From contig OZ007507.1 of the NCBI GenBank assembly GCA_963931865.1, positions 7,189,148 through 7,253,147 on the forward strand: a stretch of DNA of 64,000 nucleotides, in the 5' to 3' direction. The notes under the pieces are model-generated. The model saw only the letters and a list, made by a program, of their open reading frames with translations. It made no database searches and was not told the DNA's origin. How positions within the stretch are numbered: the first letter of the stretch is position 1; each line of letters opens with the position of its first letter. The position numbers were made by a program, and so were the translations under genes. The DNA is from Axinella damicornis (lineage: Eukaryota; Porifera; Demospongiae; Axinellida; Axinellidae). This document shows, in pieces, positions 53,461 to 64,000 of this stretch.

Positions 53461-54130
53461 TCCGAGAGCCGTGACTATTGAATGCTGCTAGATGGGTGGG
53501 CGTGGTTAAAGTCATGAATGAGTAGAGGATTGCTGCATGGTCATGTGTGCTGAGTTTGGGGGCTGAAAAACGGAGTGAACAGGAAATAATTAAACTAAGA
53601 AGGACTCCAGAGAAAAGAATTTAGCGGTTAACTTAACATTATGGGACTTAAGGTGGCACATATATACCCCTTTACGTTACGTAGTTAACCGTCGGGGGGC
53701 CCCGACGGTTAAAGGTAACCTAACATTAGGTTACCTTAAAGGTGGAACATACCCCTTTACGTTAGGTTACCTTTACCGTCGGGCCCCTGACGGTTAAAGG
53801 TAACCTAACGTAGAGGGGTATGTGCCACCTTAACCCATGAACTGATAAAACACTTTCTATCAGAGATCTCTTCGGTACACATTTCTCCCAACTTCCCACA
53901 AAGGCCCATGCAGCCTCCCTCTACATGCCTGTGAATCTAAACACACCCACCATTTAAGGGATATTCAATCATCACGGCTCTCGGCCAATTACCGTCTGGC
54001 TAGACTGGGCAAAAAGTTTCACTGCCAGAAGTGGAGGTCCAAGAAGGCAAGGGGACGGTTATCTCAGCCCATTTGTGCAAAGGAAGAGAGAAATGGCCCA
54101 CTTGTCTCAAACCAAGGGGGTTACACTTCG
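53461..54130. repeat. Two family P fragments in inverted order with a palindromic core
   Basis: 53461-53634 matches the right part of the 50095-50593 element (GAGCCGTGACTATTG, GGATTGCTGCATGGTCATGTG). 53839-54130 is the same part in reverse plus further interior (CACTGCCAGAAGTGGAGG). Between them a palindromic insert spans 53648-53832. Confidence 0.7.
53648..53832. mobile_element. Nested palindromic MITE, TTAAGGTGGCACATA ends
   Basis: TTAAGGTGGCACATA and TATGTGCCACCTTAA form the outer arms. Within are two perfect-looking stems, CCGTCGGGGGGCCCCGACGG and GGTAACCTAACATTAGGTTACC, and repeated CCCCTTTACGTTA. Almost every base is in some inverted repeat. TTAA at both edges may be the target duplication. 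Confidence 0.8.
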
Positions 54131-54219
54131 TAGTATCGGTTGCAGCATTTCTACGTATACCGGCACAACCTCCTGCTGACGTGCTCGTTCACCTTGGCAG
54201 GCTTACAATCGAGAGTCCC

Positions 54220-54800
54220 AGGGATAGACATTTATTACACCACACAACTTCCAGTAGTGTAATATCATGCAAACAGACTCCTATTATCTCACAAATGTAT
54301 GCTAGCACAATAATGTATACCAAAGCCTAGTCCTTAACTCTGTGAAAATACTGCTACCAAAACTGGTAGATAGATAGATAGATATATAGATAAATTTTAA
54401 ATTTTAGACAGGAAATGTCCCTTCAGCCACCTGGCTGGTCCTCCAGCCAGGTATTGCTCAATGAGATACATAGTATCAAAACACTACCATAGTTAGGCCT
54501 CCACAAAGCTCTATGTAACTTGCACAAGCCGCTTGACTTCACAGGCGCCGGCGCCGTGCACGGGAAATTAAGTACGCGAAATGGAAAATTAATAAAGACC
54601 GCTTACTTCCCGCGAAGATGAGATTGCGCGCAGGAGATGAGGAAACGCATTCATGAGACTTTTTCATTAGCTTCCAAGAAATTTCACACCCACTTGAGTC
54701 CATGTGCAATTGTATAAACATTAACATAACATAACATAAGTCATTCAAGTTGAGGGCAAAATATGACAACATCAAAAGTCAACACAAGTTTCAGTGAAAC
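54220..54800. repeat. Diverged relative of 5570-6090
   Basis: Shared words in order: CCAGTAGTGTAATATCA, CAAACAGACTCC, CTCAATGAGATACATAGT, GCACAAGCCGC, GGCGCCGGCGCC, TTTCACACCCACTTGAGTCC and AAGTCAACACAAGTTTCAGT. A (GATA)n tract at 54367-54391 interrupts it. Confidence 0.7.
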
Positions 54801-55199
54801 CAAACTGCTCCCTCCATCTACTTGATAATGCCCAAAAGTTCTATTTTGAGGCCCTCTACAAGACTAAAAGTTTGGCCAAGCCCCATCCCCTGAATCAAAC
54901 AGAAAATGGTTCACAAATGCGTCATGTTTTGACTTCAACTAGGGTTGAGCAATAATATTGCTCTAAGCATAATCGCGACAAAATTCTGATCTTGGAATCG
55001 CAATATGAGAAATGTGTGTGTTACTGCACTTGCGCAAACCATATAAACGTATTAGCTTTCTCTTTTTCGAGATAGCAGAAAGGAAGTACTGGAACATGCA
55101 ACTATCATTAAACACTGATCGTGATTGCATTGCTCAGCCCAAGCTTCAAACTGTCCTGCAGCACAATGGACATATCATACCAGTAGGACAGAACGAATC

Positions 55200-55425
55200 C
55201 AACATTGACAGCCTTCAATGCCCATCCCTTGTCCCATGGGGCAGAAGACACCATGGGTTGTCCATGGTATCCCAGCACAGCCTTGTCCAAGCTGTCCATC
55301 CCATCCCAGGGGATAAATGGGACACCATGGTTTGTCCATGGCCCAGCAACTCCAGCCATGTCCAAGCTGTCTGTCCCACCCACGGGACAAATGGGACAGT
55401 CAACATGGGTTGTCAATGCAAACTA
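55200..55425. repeat. Degenerate minisatellite, CATGGG/TGTCCATGG words
   Basis: Words CACCATGG(G/T)TTGTCCATGG, CCAAGCTGTC and GGGACAAATGGGACA recur about 78-82 bp apart. The overlapping 142-codon plus frame and three minus frames reflect the array. Confidence 0.5.
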
Positions 55426-55907
55426 TCAAGAAAGTCCTAGGGCTGCACCTTGCTGTCAATGAGAAAAGCCAAAGACGGTACAGAGAACAAGTGGTGGTAA
55501 GCGTTTCTCTACAGACTGTACTGTACCATGCTGCTTCTGAGGAACACATGATGTAACAGTGCAGAGCTATTCTCCATCCGGGACTACCTTGTTCTCTCCG
55601 TAGAGTTCCGTTGGACTTCTCTGAAACTAATAAAGATACACACCATTGTTGGTCCGGTATGCTTGCACATTCTTGCCTTGTTGTGTAGGGGAAGTGCAAT
55701 TATACGTAGCACTACCTTTTGTATGACCCCTTCTCATTGGGGAAAAAGTATCTGCAATTTCAGAGCTTCCACATTGGGGAATAACCATTAAAACTAGCAC
55801 AATATTACAGTCGGTTAAGAGTAAACGAGTGGTACTCAACTTAAGCTTAGAGTATAGTTGTACAAATTCCACATTACTCACTGCGAGGTATCTACATGTA
55901 CGTAAAT

Positions 55908-55942
55908 CCAATAGTGAAACCTTGTACGGGGTTTCACTATTG
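55908..55942. repeat. Perfect short hairpin
   Basis: CAATAGTGAAACC pairs with GGTTTCACTATTG around a 9-base loop. No T-run follows and nothing marks it as a terminator. Confidence 0.85.
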
Positions 55943-56316
55943 AGCCCACAGGGTACCATACATGTAAAAAGTTATTGCTTTCTGTCAACTTGAAATCCAT
56001 GGCAACAAGCTACTGTATTATACAAATGCTTTAGAATTTCTGTGTACTCAGTCTCTGTGTACGCTTTTGTTGGGAGTACAAACGGTACATGAGAGCTCGA
56101 AGGAGGCTAAGCAGTCAATGACGACACTAGTGGGGTGGAGCCAAGTTGAGGGACGGAGCCATGTGACAGCCTGATCGTACCTCGTGCGCGCAAGTCACTC
56201 AAGCGCTCGTCATACTCGTACCCAGTCTGTTATTTTGTCGAATAGGGCCTCCAACTCGTAGGTTATTTTATTGACAACTGAAGCGCTAGTGTAGTTACCG
56301 TTGCTATACTCTAAAT

Positions 56317-56450
56317 CGGTTAGACAATGAGACTAATGGGATCTATGCGATTTAGAAACCCTTGGGCCTTTAGTAGCGCACTCGGAACACTACAGCCCAG
56401 GGCCCTCGGGTTTCTAAATCGCGTACATCCCTTGGTCTCAGTGTCTAACC
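56317..56450. repeat. 134-bp foldback MITE, GGTTAGACA ends
   Basis: GGTTAGACAATGAGAC pairs with GTCTCAGTGTCTAACC, GCGATTTAGAAACCC with GGGTTTCTAAATCGC, and TGGGCC with GGCCCT. The loop is about 40 bases. Confidence 0.8.
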
Positions 56451-56513
56451 TATATTTAGGCCATCTCCCACTACCATGAGCAATGCAGGACAGGTGATTA
56501 CCCTCACTCACAG

Positions 56514-56632
56514 AACTCAGCACCCAGCCAGGGTGGAGGATCTGGAACGAGGTTCCTGCAGATAGCTAAGGTAAAAACTCACAGTACACCAAACTATCTG
56601 CAGAACTTCACCCTGGCTGGGTGCTGAGTTTT
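56514..56632. repeat. 119-bp hairpin, AACTCAGCACCCAGCCAGG arms
   Basis: AACTCAGCACCCAGCCAGGG pairs with CCCTGGCTGGGTGCTGAGTT, and CTGCAGATAG with CTATCTGCAG further in. Length and pairing suggest a young foldback MITE. Confidence 0.85.
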
Positions 56633-57179
56633 CTCCACTCCGTCTCACTGCCCTGTCACTGCAGAGCTTAGCTGCCCTGACATGAAGTCCCAGCACATCA
56701 CTGCCCTGCAGGCGACCTGGGTTGCAATTCAGTCAAAAGCAGTCCCAGAGTGTACAACGAGAAAAGCTCTGTCTTTGATCTTATCATTTCAGCAACTAGC
56801 TCCACAATAAAGCTTGAACATACTGTAAACAATGACCACCATTGTGACTAACTAGTTTGTCATGGGCTGGGACCCCAGCATCTGGAAGATGAGAGAAAGA
56901 TAAGAGAAAGCCCACCAACTAGAGTCAAGAGGACTCATCTGGAAACTTGATTGTAACACACATTATCATGTTCTGCTGTACCCCGCAATGACATTAACAT
57001 GTGACTGGGTGGGTTGGTGTGTAATTGTGTGGGCTTGTGTGTGTTTGTGTGTGCGTGTGCGTGATGTGAGATCTTCTGGGGGTTGGACTAGACTAGAGTG
57101 ACGCGCGACCTTCTACTAATTACAACTTTGAACCCTGTGAATGCTCGCGCGGTGGTTGTAACTTCTAGAACTCGGCTGG

Positions 57180-57298
57180 GTCGCTGAAACGGACGTAAAT
57201 TGGGAGTGCAGCTCAAGTGGACACAATCGGGGAGCAACAGCTGAAGCACACGCAATCGGAGTTGAAGGGGACACAAGGGGGGGGGGGGGGGGGGGTGG
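57180..57298. repeat. Minisatellite relative plus 19-base G run
   Basis: GGGGAGCAACAGCTGAAGCA relates to the 29-bp unit at 47028-47170; a run of about 19 G residues closes it. Confidence 0.75.
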
Positions 57299-58203
57299 CA
57301 AGGCAAATGAGGAGGAAGTAGCTGAGTGAGTGAAGCTACTTGTAAATAGTAGGCATGATTGTATAGTGTTGTACACCTTAGCCTCGTTCCCAGGCCTGAG
57401 ACGGCGAGGAGAAAAGGGCCTGGTTTCCACTGTTTGCACACGTGCTTAACTATCTACAACCAAATTGTGTATTCATAAGGGGGAGGGTGCAAATGACGTC
57501 TTCGTAGTCACATGGTCGAGGGTGTGACGCTACCTATTTTCCTACACTGGTCCTCGATCCACGAGATGAGGGGCGACACAACCACAATCGCACTGCCACG
57601 AGCAACAGACTTACCGGACATCCTTTATTCAAAACAAACGGAAGAGTCTGGTAGCATACTGACTCGACCCATCGGTGCGACGATAGCCACACGAAAACAT
57701 CCCATCGTTCAGTCGCAGGTCGCTGTTCTAGCTCAATTCAAGAGCGCCTTGCCGCCTGAGGACATAGGAGAGCACGATCGAGAGGAACTTGGAGTAGTCA
57801 GAATCTGCCGAAGTTCGTGACTGAGATGCAATCATTTTAATCGCACTACGTTTTCCACCTGGGTAGGTCTTCCTCAAGGTGTACAACACTATACAATCAT
57901 GCGTACTATTTACAAGTAACTTCACTCGCTCAGCGAGTACTTAGTAGTGGCGTGCGTTACAAGTCAACAGCTATGCACTACCGACCTCGTAGTCGAGCCA
58001 AGCAAGCCAGTGGCATCCTCCCCCATACTATTGCTCATAGTATAACAACAAGAGGGCTGTATTTACCCACTGGTCAGGAAGTACAAGATCTTAAATTGCT
58101 GGTTGAGTCACAAGTACACTGTGTTACTAACAACAGGGAGGAAGCTCTGTCCCATGACCAAAGGGTAGAGTTTCCATCATAGAAAGTACAAAATGGTTGA
58201 TCT

Positions 58204-58721
58204 TTATTACACTCCTGGTAGGTGAAAAATTGTGCCGCGTAATTAATCAATCCACATAAATAATTTCATAATCAAACCTCACAGCACGCAGGAAAGGTCT
58301 ACAGAGATTCTAACTACAACATCTTGATCGCTATCATGCAGTGACACAAACACACAATGATTGTGGTGAAACTCACCTTGGTGATGAAGATACAAGCTCT
58401 TTTCTCGTTCCGTCAGCCGCCATTGCTCGATCGTTCTCTTCGACGTTGGTTGTCAGCACAGTCATACGAAGGGCCCACAAGATTCCGACCACACAGCCGT
58501 AATCGCTGTTGTTCACTAACGGTTACATACCAAAATTCACCGTGCTGGCAAGGTTGTAAGTGCTGTTATAACTTCGTGTCTTGCCTTTGGTCGCCATTGC
58601 TAGCGTTCAACTGAGCGTGGTTGCCACGTGGCATGTGCGTTAATTGGAGCGAATTGCAATAATTAGTACGGTGAGGCAACCGCGGAGTTGCAACGGCTAC
58701 CAGGAGTGCGGTTGCCCCTCG
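58204..58721. mobile_element. Dispersed repeat family C, C3 copy
   Basis: Direct counterpart of 25653-26178 with a shorter ATTAAT tract. Confidence 0.6.
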
Positions 58722-58749
58722 TCACTGGTAGGGAAATAAAAAACTTTCC

Positions 58750-59382
58750 GAACTAGAGGTGTTCATAGAACACATACCCCGCGCTGAACATCAGGCCAGG
58801 ATGCATGCAGTGCAGCTACAATCGACGTGACATCTCTGCCTATGCGCAACGGCGAACAGGGCTGCTATCGCATATACTGTGTTCGTGTATGGCCATATCC
58901 AAGGTGTGGGAGTGACCGCTTACCGTATATACTACGTATATTGTGAAGCTGGAGAGGTGGGGCCAAATGTTACGAATAATAGGAAATAGCTGGAAAAAAC
59001 AGCCGAAACAATAGCCATGATGTCTGTAAAGTACATAGATCGTGAGAAAGCACTGTTTCCTAGCGGTCATCTCGAAGCATGAAGTTTCCAAATGCACTGC
59101 GTGTCCTGTTCTTGAAGTCACGAAGAGGTGGAGCCAATGTTATGAATAGTTATGAAAAGTAGGAAATAGCCAAAATACAGCGAAACGGAGCGCCTTGACT
59201 TCAGTCAGGTACACATAGAGCAGTTTTTTGCTATTTGCTATTGTTTGACTCCATTTGGATGTTTTTTGAGGGTCTATGTGGCGAGATTTCAATTTTTTCC
59301 ACCTGACAGACGACTGACTGACTGACTGACAGAAAAAACCGATTGCTTAACCCCGCTTCGCGCATGCGCGCGAGGGGTAAAA
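58750..59382. mobile_element. 633-bp C3-specific insert, possibly a non-LTR or SINE-like element
   Basis: C2 reads straight from AAAAACTTTCC to AATAAATA at this point. The insert repeats AGAGGTGG(G/A)GCCAA..GTTA and GGAAATAGC about 180 bp apart. It ends (GACT)4-GACAGAAAAAACC, then CGCGCATGCGCGCGAGGGGT and an A-rich tail. One-sided A-rich or simple-repeat tails suggest a retroposed element; a target duplication is not clear. Confidence 0.55.
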
Positions 59383-62300
59383 AATAAATAACTTCTGAGC
59401 ACAGTGGAGGACATGGGGAGATTCTGACTACACCATCATCATTGTAATTTCTGACTGCCCAAACGCATAATACTTGTGCTGTATCTCAACTTAGTGGTGG
59501 AGTTATGGGTCTTTTCGAGCGACCACTTTTGGCCTCCTTGTGTGGGTGGATCTTTTTTTCGTTCCGGATCTGCTGGGAATGAGACAGCCACGTGTCCACT
59601 AATTGAGAAGATCCGTACGTAGAGCTAGAGCTTGTCGCACCTATGCCCGACCGGCAACCTTGGAGCTGTATATGTATGTACTGGTGGATGCAATCAGAGT
59701 CTGATCGGGGTGAAAGCAATACCGGAGTACAATTCTGAAGGGTGAGCTTGCCCAGCCAGGAGTGTGGAGGCTATTTACGAACGGTTCTACAACAGTTCTG
59801 ACTATACCATCCGATGATCGCGATCGCTACCACGTACTGACCAATTTTTGGACTGAATTCACCTTGGTGGTGGAGATACAAGCGCTTTTTGTCTTCCCGT
59901 CAGCTGCCATTGCGCAAGCGCTCTCACCAACTTGCCGTTCACATTAGATATAGCTACAGCTCAAATCAAAGACCCACAAAAGGTTCGGATTGACCACACA
60001 GTTGTGATCACTGTCGTTCACCGATGATTATGTTCTGAAACTCACGATGTGAGCGCTGTTGGTCTCGCCATTGATTGCTAGCTGACTCGTTATTGACTGA
60101 GCATGCATGGTCGTCATATGACATGCGTTAATTGGGACGAGCTGCTTGCACTACCAGTAGTGCAGTTGCCACCCGAAACAAAAGTAAATGACTGTGGTAA
60201 CATGGCAATGATGGCACCAGTTGGTCTGATGTGAAAGTTCATTGCTTGTATACTATGTCTTAAGTTTAGGCAAACTGGGGGCATAACCTTAAGTTGTGCC
60301 TGCAAGAAGGATCAGCAAACTACTGCCTTGAATAGTTCAACAAACTACATCTTGTGGGTTTTCAATAAGCATCCTATCCTGTGCTCAGCATGATAATGTC
60401 CGGGACCAAGTGCATTGCATGCTGGACTCACACATGCTTGAAGTGGGAGTAGTTGTTGTTGTAGTTTGCAAATGCTGGTGTTGGGAATGGCCAGGGAACA
60501 AGGCTATAGAAATACCACCTTCATTACACCCTGGAGTAGTCTATCGAGCTAAGTAGAAGTGAGAAGGCCTGGGTATGATACTAATCATTACTGTGCGCTT
60601 CACGATTCCCAGAGTGGGAATATGACTGAACAGCAGGCCACACACACACCATTAGTGTATGTAGAAGTTTAATAATGTCCTTTGATATGATTTGAGCGGG
60701 CACTTTTCCATATAATTCCCTGTTAACGCTTCAGCTGCCGCTCTCAGCCACCACCTCAACTCGGAATAGACATTCATTACACGGCATATTTATCCCCTAC
60801 CAGTAGTGTAATATCACACAAACAGACTCCTGTTATCCTCAAATTCACAAAAATGTACAATACCAAAACTTAGTCCTCAACTGCTATTCTCTATGAAAAT
60901 ACTGCTACCAAATTGGCATTGCTCAATGAGATACATAGTGTCAAACTAGTTAGGCCTTCACAAAGCTCTATCCGCATGGTGGTAATAACTTGCACAAGCC
61001 GCGTGACTTCACTGGCGCCGGCGCCATGCATGCTGCGCTGGGCAATTAGGTACCGCGTGCCAGCGCGGACTTGACCGCGAAATAAATGTAATATTAACAG
61101 AGACCGCGTACTTCGCGCGAAGTGCAAGAAATGAATTATGAGACCACAGGAAACACATTCACGAGACTAGCACGGCTTTACATTAGCTTCCAAGAATTTT
61201 CACACCCACTTGAGTCCGTACTAGCGCAAATCTCAAAACAAGTTGAGGCATCAAAAGTCAACACAAGTTTCAGTGAAACCAAACAGCTCCCATGCCCAAA
61301 AGCTCTATTTTGAGGCCCTGGATAGTTAAAAGGTTGGCCAAGCCCCCTCCACCCAAGGGTTGTTCACGCCAATCAGCACCATACTTAGAGCTGCGACAGG
61401 CGATCATGATCCCGTATACAGTGGATGTAGGTGTGGCTTACCGTATTATTCCATAAACTAACACACAGTCACGGTGGATTTTTTCAATGGTCACAGGGTC
61501 ACTGGCAGTTTAGCAGCGTGGTCACCCGGTCACAGGCAGTTTTTGGATGGTCCAGGGTCGCAGCTCAAAGTACAGTGCGTACTGGAGTTGACCACCCCTT
61601 GCCACACTCTCGCCCAATCCCCTGATTCCCACAGAAAGTAGTTCACAAATGCATCATGTAGTGACTTCAACTAGGGCTGAGCAATAATATTGGTGTAAAA
61701 AACGTGCCAGGTAGGAGGGGCGCAATATGCCGATTGATTTTTGCAAATCGTCTCCTGAAGCTCATTTGAGACCTGGCTCTCTCCCTGCAAACAGCCGAGA
61801 CTGGTTGTTCAAAGCATAATTGCAAACGAATTCTCATATCGGATCCGGTGTGCAAATCATATCCACGAATTTCTTTTCTCTTTTCGAGATGGCAGAAAGC
61901 TCTTACCACTTGGCGGTTCCACAAGTATGGCACTATACTAGCAGGTACTGTTACTGTATGATCTATTAGCAACAGCTTCACAACAGGCTATATGAGTCAC
62001 AGAAATGTGATTACTGCAAGCAAGTAAACTTCCCCAAGATGACCCACGATAACATTGCGAGTAACAATGATCTACACTATATCTACACGAATCACTCTGC
62101 AAACCAGCCTTCTGCCTTTACAAACCAGTACCGGTAATGCAAATAATTATGTGTTGTGCTTCATGATTTCACATCCAGCAAAGTCCATGTGAGCAGAAGG
62201 GTCAGACAGGGAGAGGTAGGTGGATGGGTGCACCTGATGGGTGAACACAGCATGCCTGTCTCTCGGCTTGGTGGGCTGTTTCACTTGTCTTAAGCGTAAA

Positions 62301-63157
62301 TGTGCCCAGAAATCAGTCCTCTCACCTTGTATACTCAGTGTTCAAAGCATTTTTCCGCTAGGGGAAGTTAGTAATGCCTGAGCATCTTGAACAAATATTC
62401 ATTAATAGTGGGTGTACGGTCTGGTGTTCAGTTTGGAGGATACAAACTCAACAAACTTTGAAACCAAAAGACTGACCCCCAATGTCTACGGTTGGTAAAG
62501 AGAATTGAACTTGCGCACTTGTTACACGAGGAGCTGATGAGTTTCCACCTAACGTGTCTACACGAATCACTCTGGACTTTGAAACCAAAAGACTGACCCC
62601 CAATGTCTACGGTTGGTAAAGAGAATTGAACTTGCGCACTTGCTACACGAGGAGCTGATGAGTTTCCACCTAACGTATACAGTAGAGAATAGGCTGGTAG
62701 TGCATACACTACAGAGTAGTGCAATTGCAGTGGGTGGATACATAATTTTGAATGTGGGATGGATGACGAATGAATGCAAAATAAAGCTATGAGGCAAAGG
62801 TGTCTCTACATACGTATTATCCTAGCATAAATGTGGCAAATCGTAGTCAGTTTACTGCTACCAAAAAGCTCAATGAGATACATAGTGTGAAAACACTGCG
62901 CCTTCACAAAGCTCTATTCCCATGCTGGCAACCTAGTCCTAACTGCTATTCTTGTTAAAATGCTGCTACCAAAACTGGCATCGCTCAATGAGACAAACAC
63001 TACCTAGTTAGTTAGGCCTTCACAAAGCATGGTGGTACTTGCACAAGCCACTTGACTTCACTGGTGCCGTGTGTGCATCCATGCTGTGCTGGGTAATCAT
63101 ATAAGTATCGCGTGCACATTACCATGAATATAATATTTAAAGAGACCGCGTACTTCG

Positions 63158-63523
63158 TAGCCTCGTACCCAGGCCCACACGCGGAATGCGGAAGAGGGCC
63201 TGGTGACACTTGGCAAAATCCCTGTATGTACACAGTCAGCATAACTGCATAAGCAATTACATTCCTTACTTTGCTGCATTCGAAATCATGCGGAAGGTAG
63301 CTGTTGGTGATGGCAAAGTAGAAAGGCCTTGCCAAGGAGCGACCAGAGGTGAGTTTGAAGGGTTTTATCAAACGGCTACATGTTTCAAGGGTATAAAATG
63401 TAATAATATTATTACTATGCAATAATTGGCAATGGACGAACATGATTTGCCTACCAGAAATGAGCTCAGCACATATGGGATTTGCCAAGTGTTACCAGGC
63501 GTGTGGGCCTGGGAACGAGGCTA
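63158..63523. mobile_element. Family A MITE, C3 copy
   Basis: Counterpart of 7936-8301, with identical ends and flanks. Confidence 0.75.
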
Positions 63524-63731
63524 TGTACTTCATGCAAAGATGCAGGAAATGAATTATATAAGACCACTTGATGAGGAACTCATTCAAGCATGAGGCTTGC
63601 ATGGCTTTTCATTAGCTTCCAAGAAATTTCACACCCACTTGAGTCCACTGTAATTGTACAAAGATTTGTACTAGTGCAAAACCAAGTCATTCAAACTGCC
63701 CCAAGTGTGCACACCATCTGTCTGCCTGACG

Positions 63732-63919
63732 CAAGCTTTGGAGAGAGAGAATAATCCACAGAATAAATTCTGGGACCAGCTGGGATTCGAACCCAAGACC
63801 TTCTGAGTACTAGTCAGACGCTCTTACCGCATCTTACCGCATATCCCGCTCTTACCGCATATCCCGGGGATGTCCCAGGGCATCATTGTTTGTGTCGTTA
63901 TCCTACCCTAACCCTAACT
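63732..63919 (-). mobile_element. tRNA-Thr-like insert with TGACG on both sides
   Basis: TGACG at 63727-63731 and 63920-63924 flank 188 bp. C2 has one TGACG joined to TCACCGCAC at this place (32156 area), so this looks like an insertion with a 5-bp duplication. On the minus strand it contains (TTAGGG)2-like bases, CGGTAAGA repeats and a tRNA-like segment at 63771-63844 with B box and anticodon arm intact. C1 has the same insert from 8510, without the right-hand segment. Confidence 0.6.
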
Positions 63920-64000
63920 TGACGTCACCGCACGATATCCCAGGCCTTCCCCCCTCCATATTGCATACTGCAAGCGACCAAAGACTGGAGGTGGGAATGG

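Larger units (their letters stand above)
57471..59631 (+). repeat. Upstream extension of C3, counterpart of 24925-26468
   Basis: It is collinear with 24925-26468 from GTATTCATAAGGGGG, with a 633-bp insert at 58750-59382. The frame at 57512-57820 is open for 102 codons here but is broken in C2 and has no known motif. Confidence 0.85.
59632..64000 (+). repeat. Segmental duplication copy 3 (C3), cut by the window end
   Basis: It is collinear with C1 from 4400 and with C2 from 26469. It resembles C1 in keeping the 121-bp tandem pair and the family A MITE, and carries both the tRNA-like insert and the adjacent TGACGTCACCGCAC segment that C1 and C2 each lack in part. Confidence 0.85.

Noticed and set aside
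55012..55440. 142-codon plus-strand frame
   Set aside because: Its second half is a degenerate minisatellite open on both strands, and the first half has no recognisable domain.
55908..55942. Hairpin as a transcription terminator
   Set aside because: There is no T-run after it and no gene before it; rho-independent terminators are not expected in this eukaryotic context.

Overview
This window looks like repeat-dense nuclear DNA from a marine invertebrate, more likely a sponge (or cnidarian) than a vertebrate. The evidence is indirect: GT-AG introns, a Ginger1-type transposon gene, many TAGCCTCGTACCCAGGC-ended MITEs, frequent TACATGTA motifs, and a (GACT)n element ending in a GC-rich palindrome. 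There are no bacterial gene clusters, no CRISPR array, no rRNA and no convincing intact host gene. Almost everything that can be named is mobile or duplicated DNA.

Layout. 1-2615 (minus strand): a five-exon, frameshift-damaged transposon gene with an HHCC zinc finger, a DDE integrase core, a GPY/F-like domain and a C-terminal Ulp1-like cysteine protease, as in Ginger1 DNA transposons. 2616-4399: no recognisable gene, one short tandem repeat. 4400-19236, 26469-41375 and 59632 to the window end are three direct copies (C1, C2, C3) of one unit of about 15 kb. C2 and C3 also share about 1.5-2.2 kb of upstream sequence (24925-26468 and 57471-59631). 19237-24924: minisatellites, tandem duplications and MITE fragments. 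41376-57470: a 2.6 kb inverted-repeat element built of roughly 180-bp units, several hairpins, microsatellites, and a more diverged, interrupted fourth relative of the unit (about 47.7-54.8 kb).

The copies date many insertions because each gives an empty site for the others. C1 alone carries a 1,880-bp element with 119-bp inverted repeats and a 9-bp target duplication (9724-11603), and a 320-bp MITE (14966-15285). C2 alone carries a 1,618-bp foldback-like element (30497-32114), also with a 9-bp target duplication. Its terminal repeats are arrays of a 12-bp unit, and it holds a cysteine-containing open frame. C2 also has a 687-bp TTAA-flanked element (26932-27618) and lacks about 760 bp found in C1 and C3. 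C1 and C3 share a tRNA-Thr-like insert that C2 lacks.

The most interesting candidates are the foldback-like element with its unrecognised passenger gene, the TTAA-flanked family whose roughly 100-codon frame stays open with in-frame indels, and the shared ~180-bp unit found both in the 9.7 kb element and in the 42-44 kb inverted structure. An important caveat is that three tandem copies differing by insertions, plus several single-base frameshifts, could partly reflect assembly of unmerged haplotypes and residual indel error.
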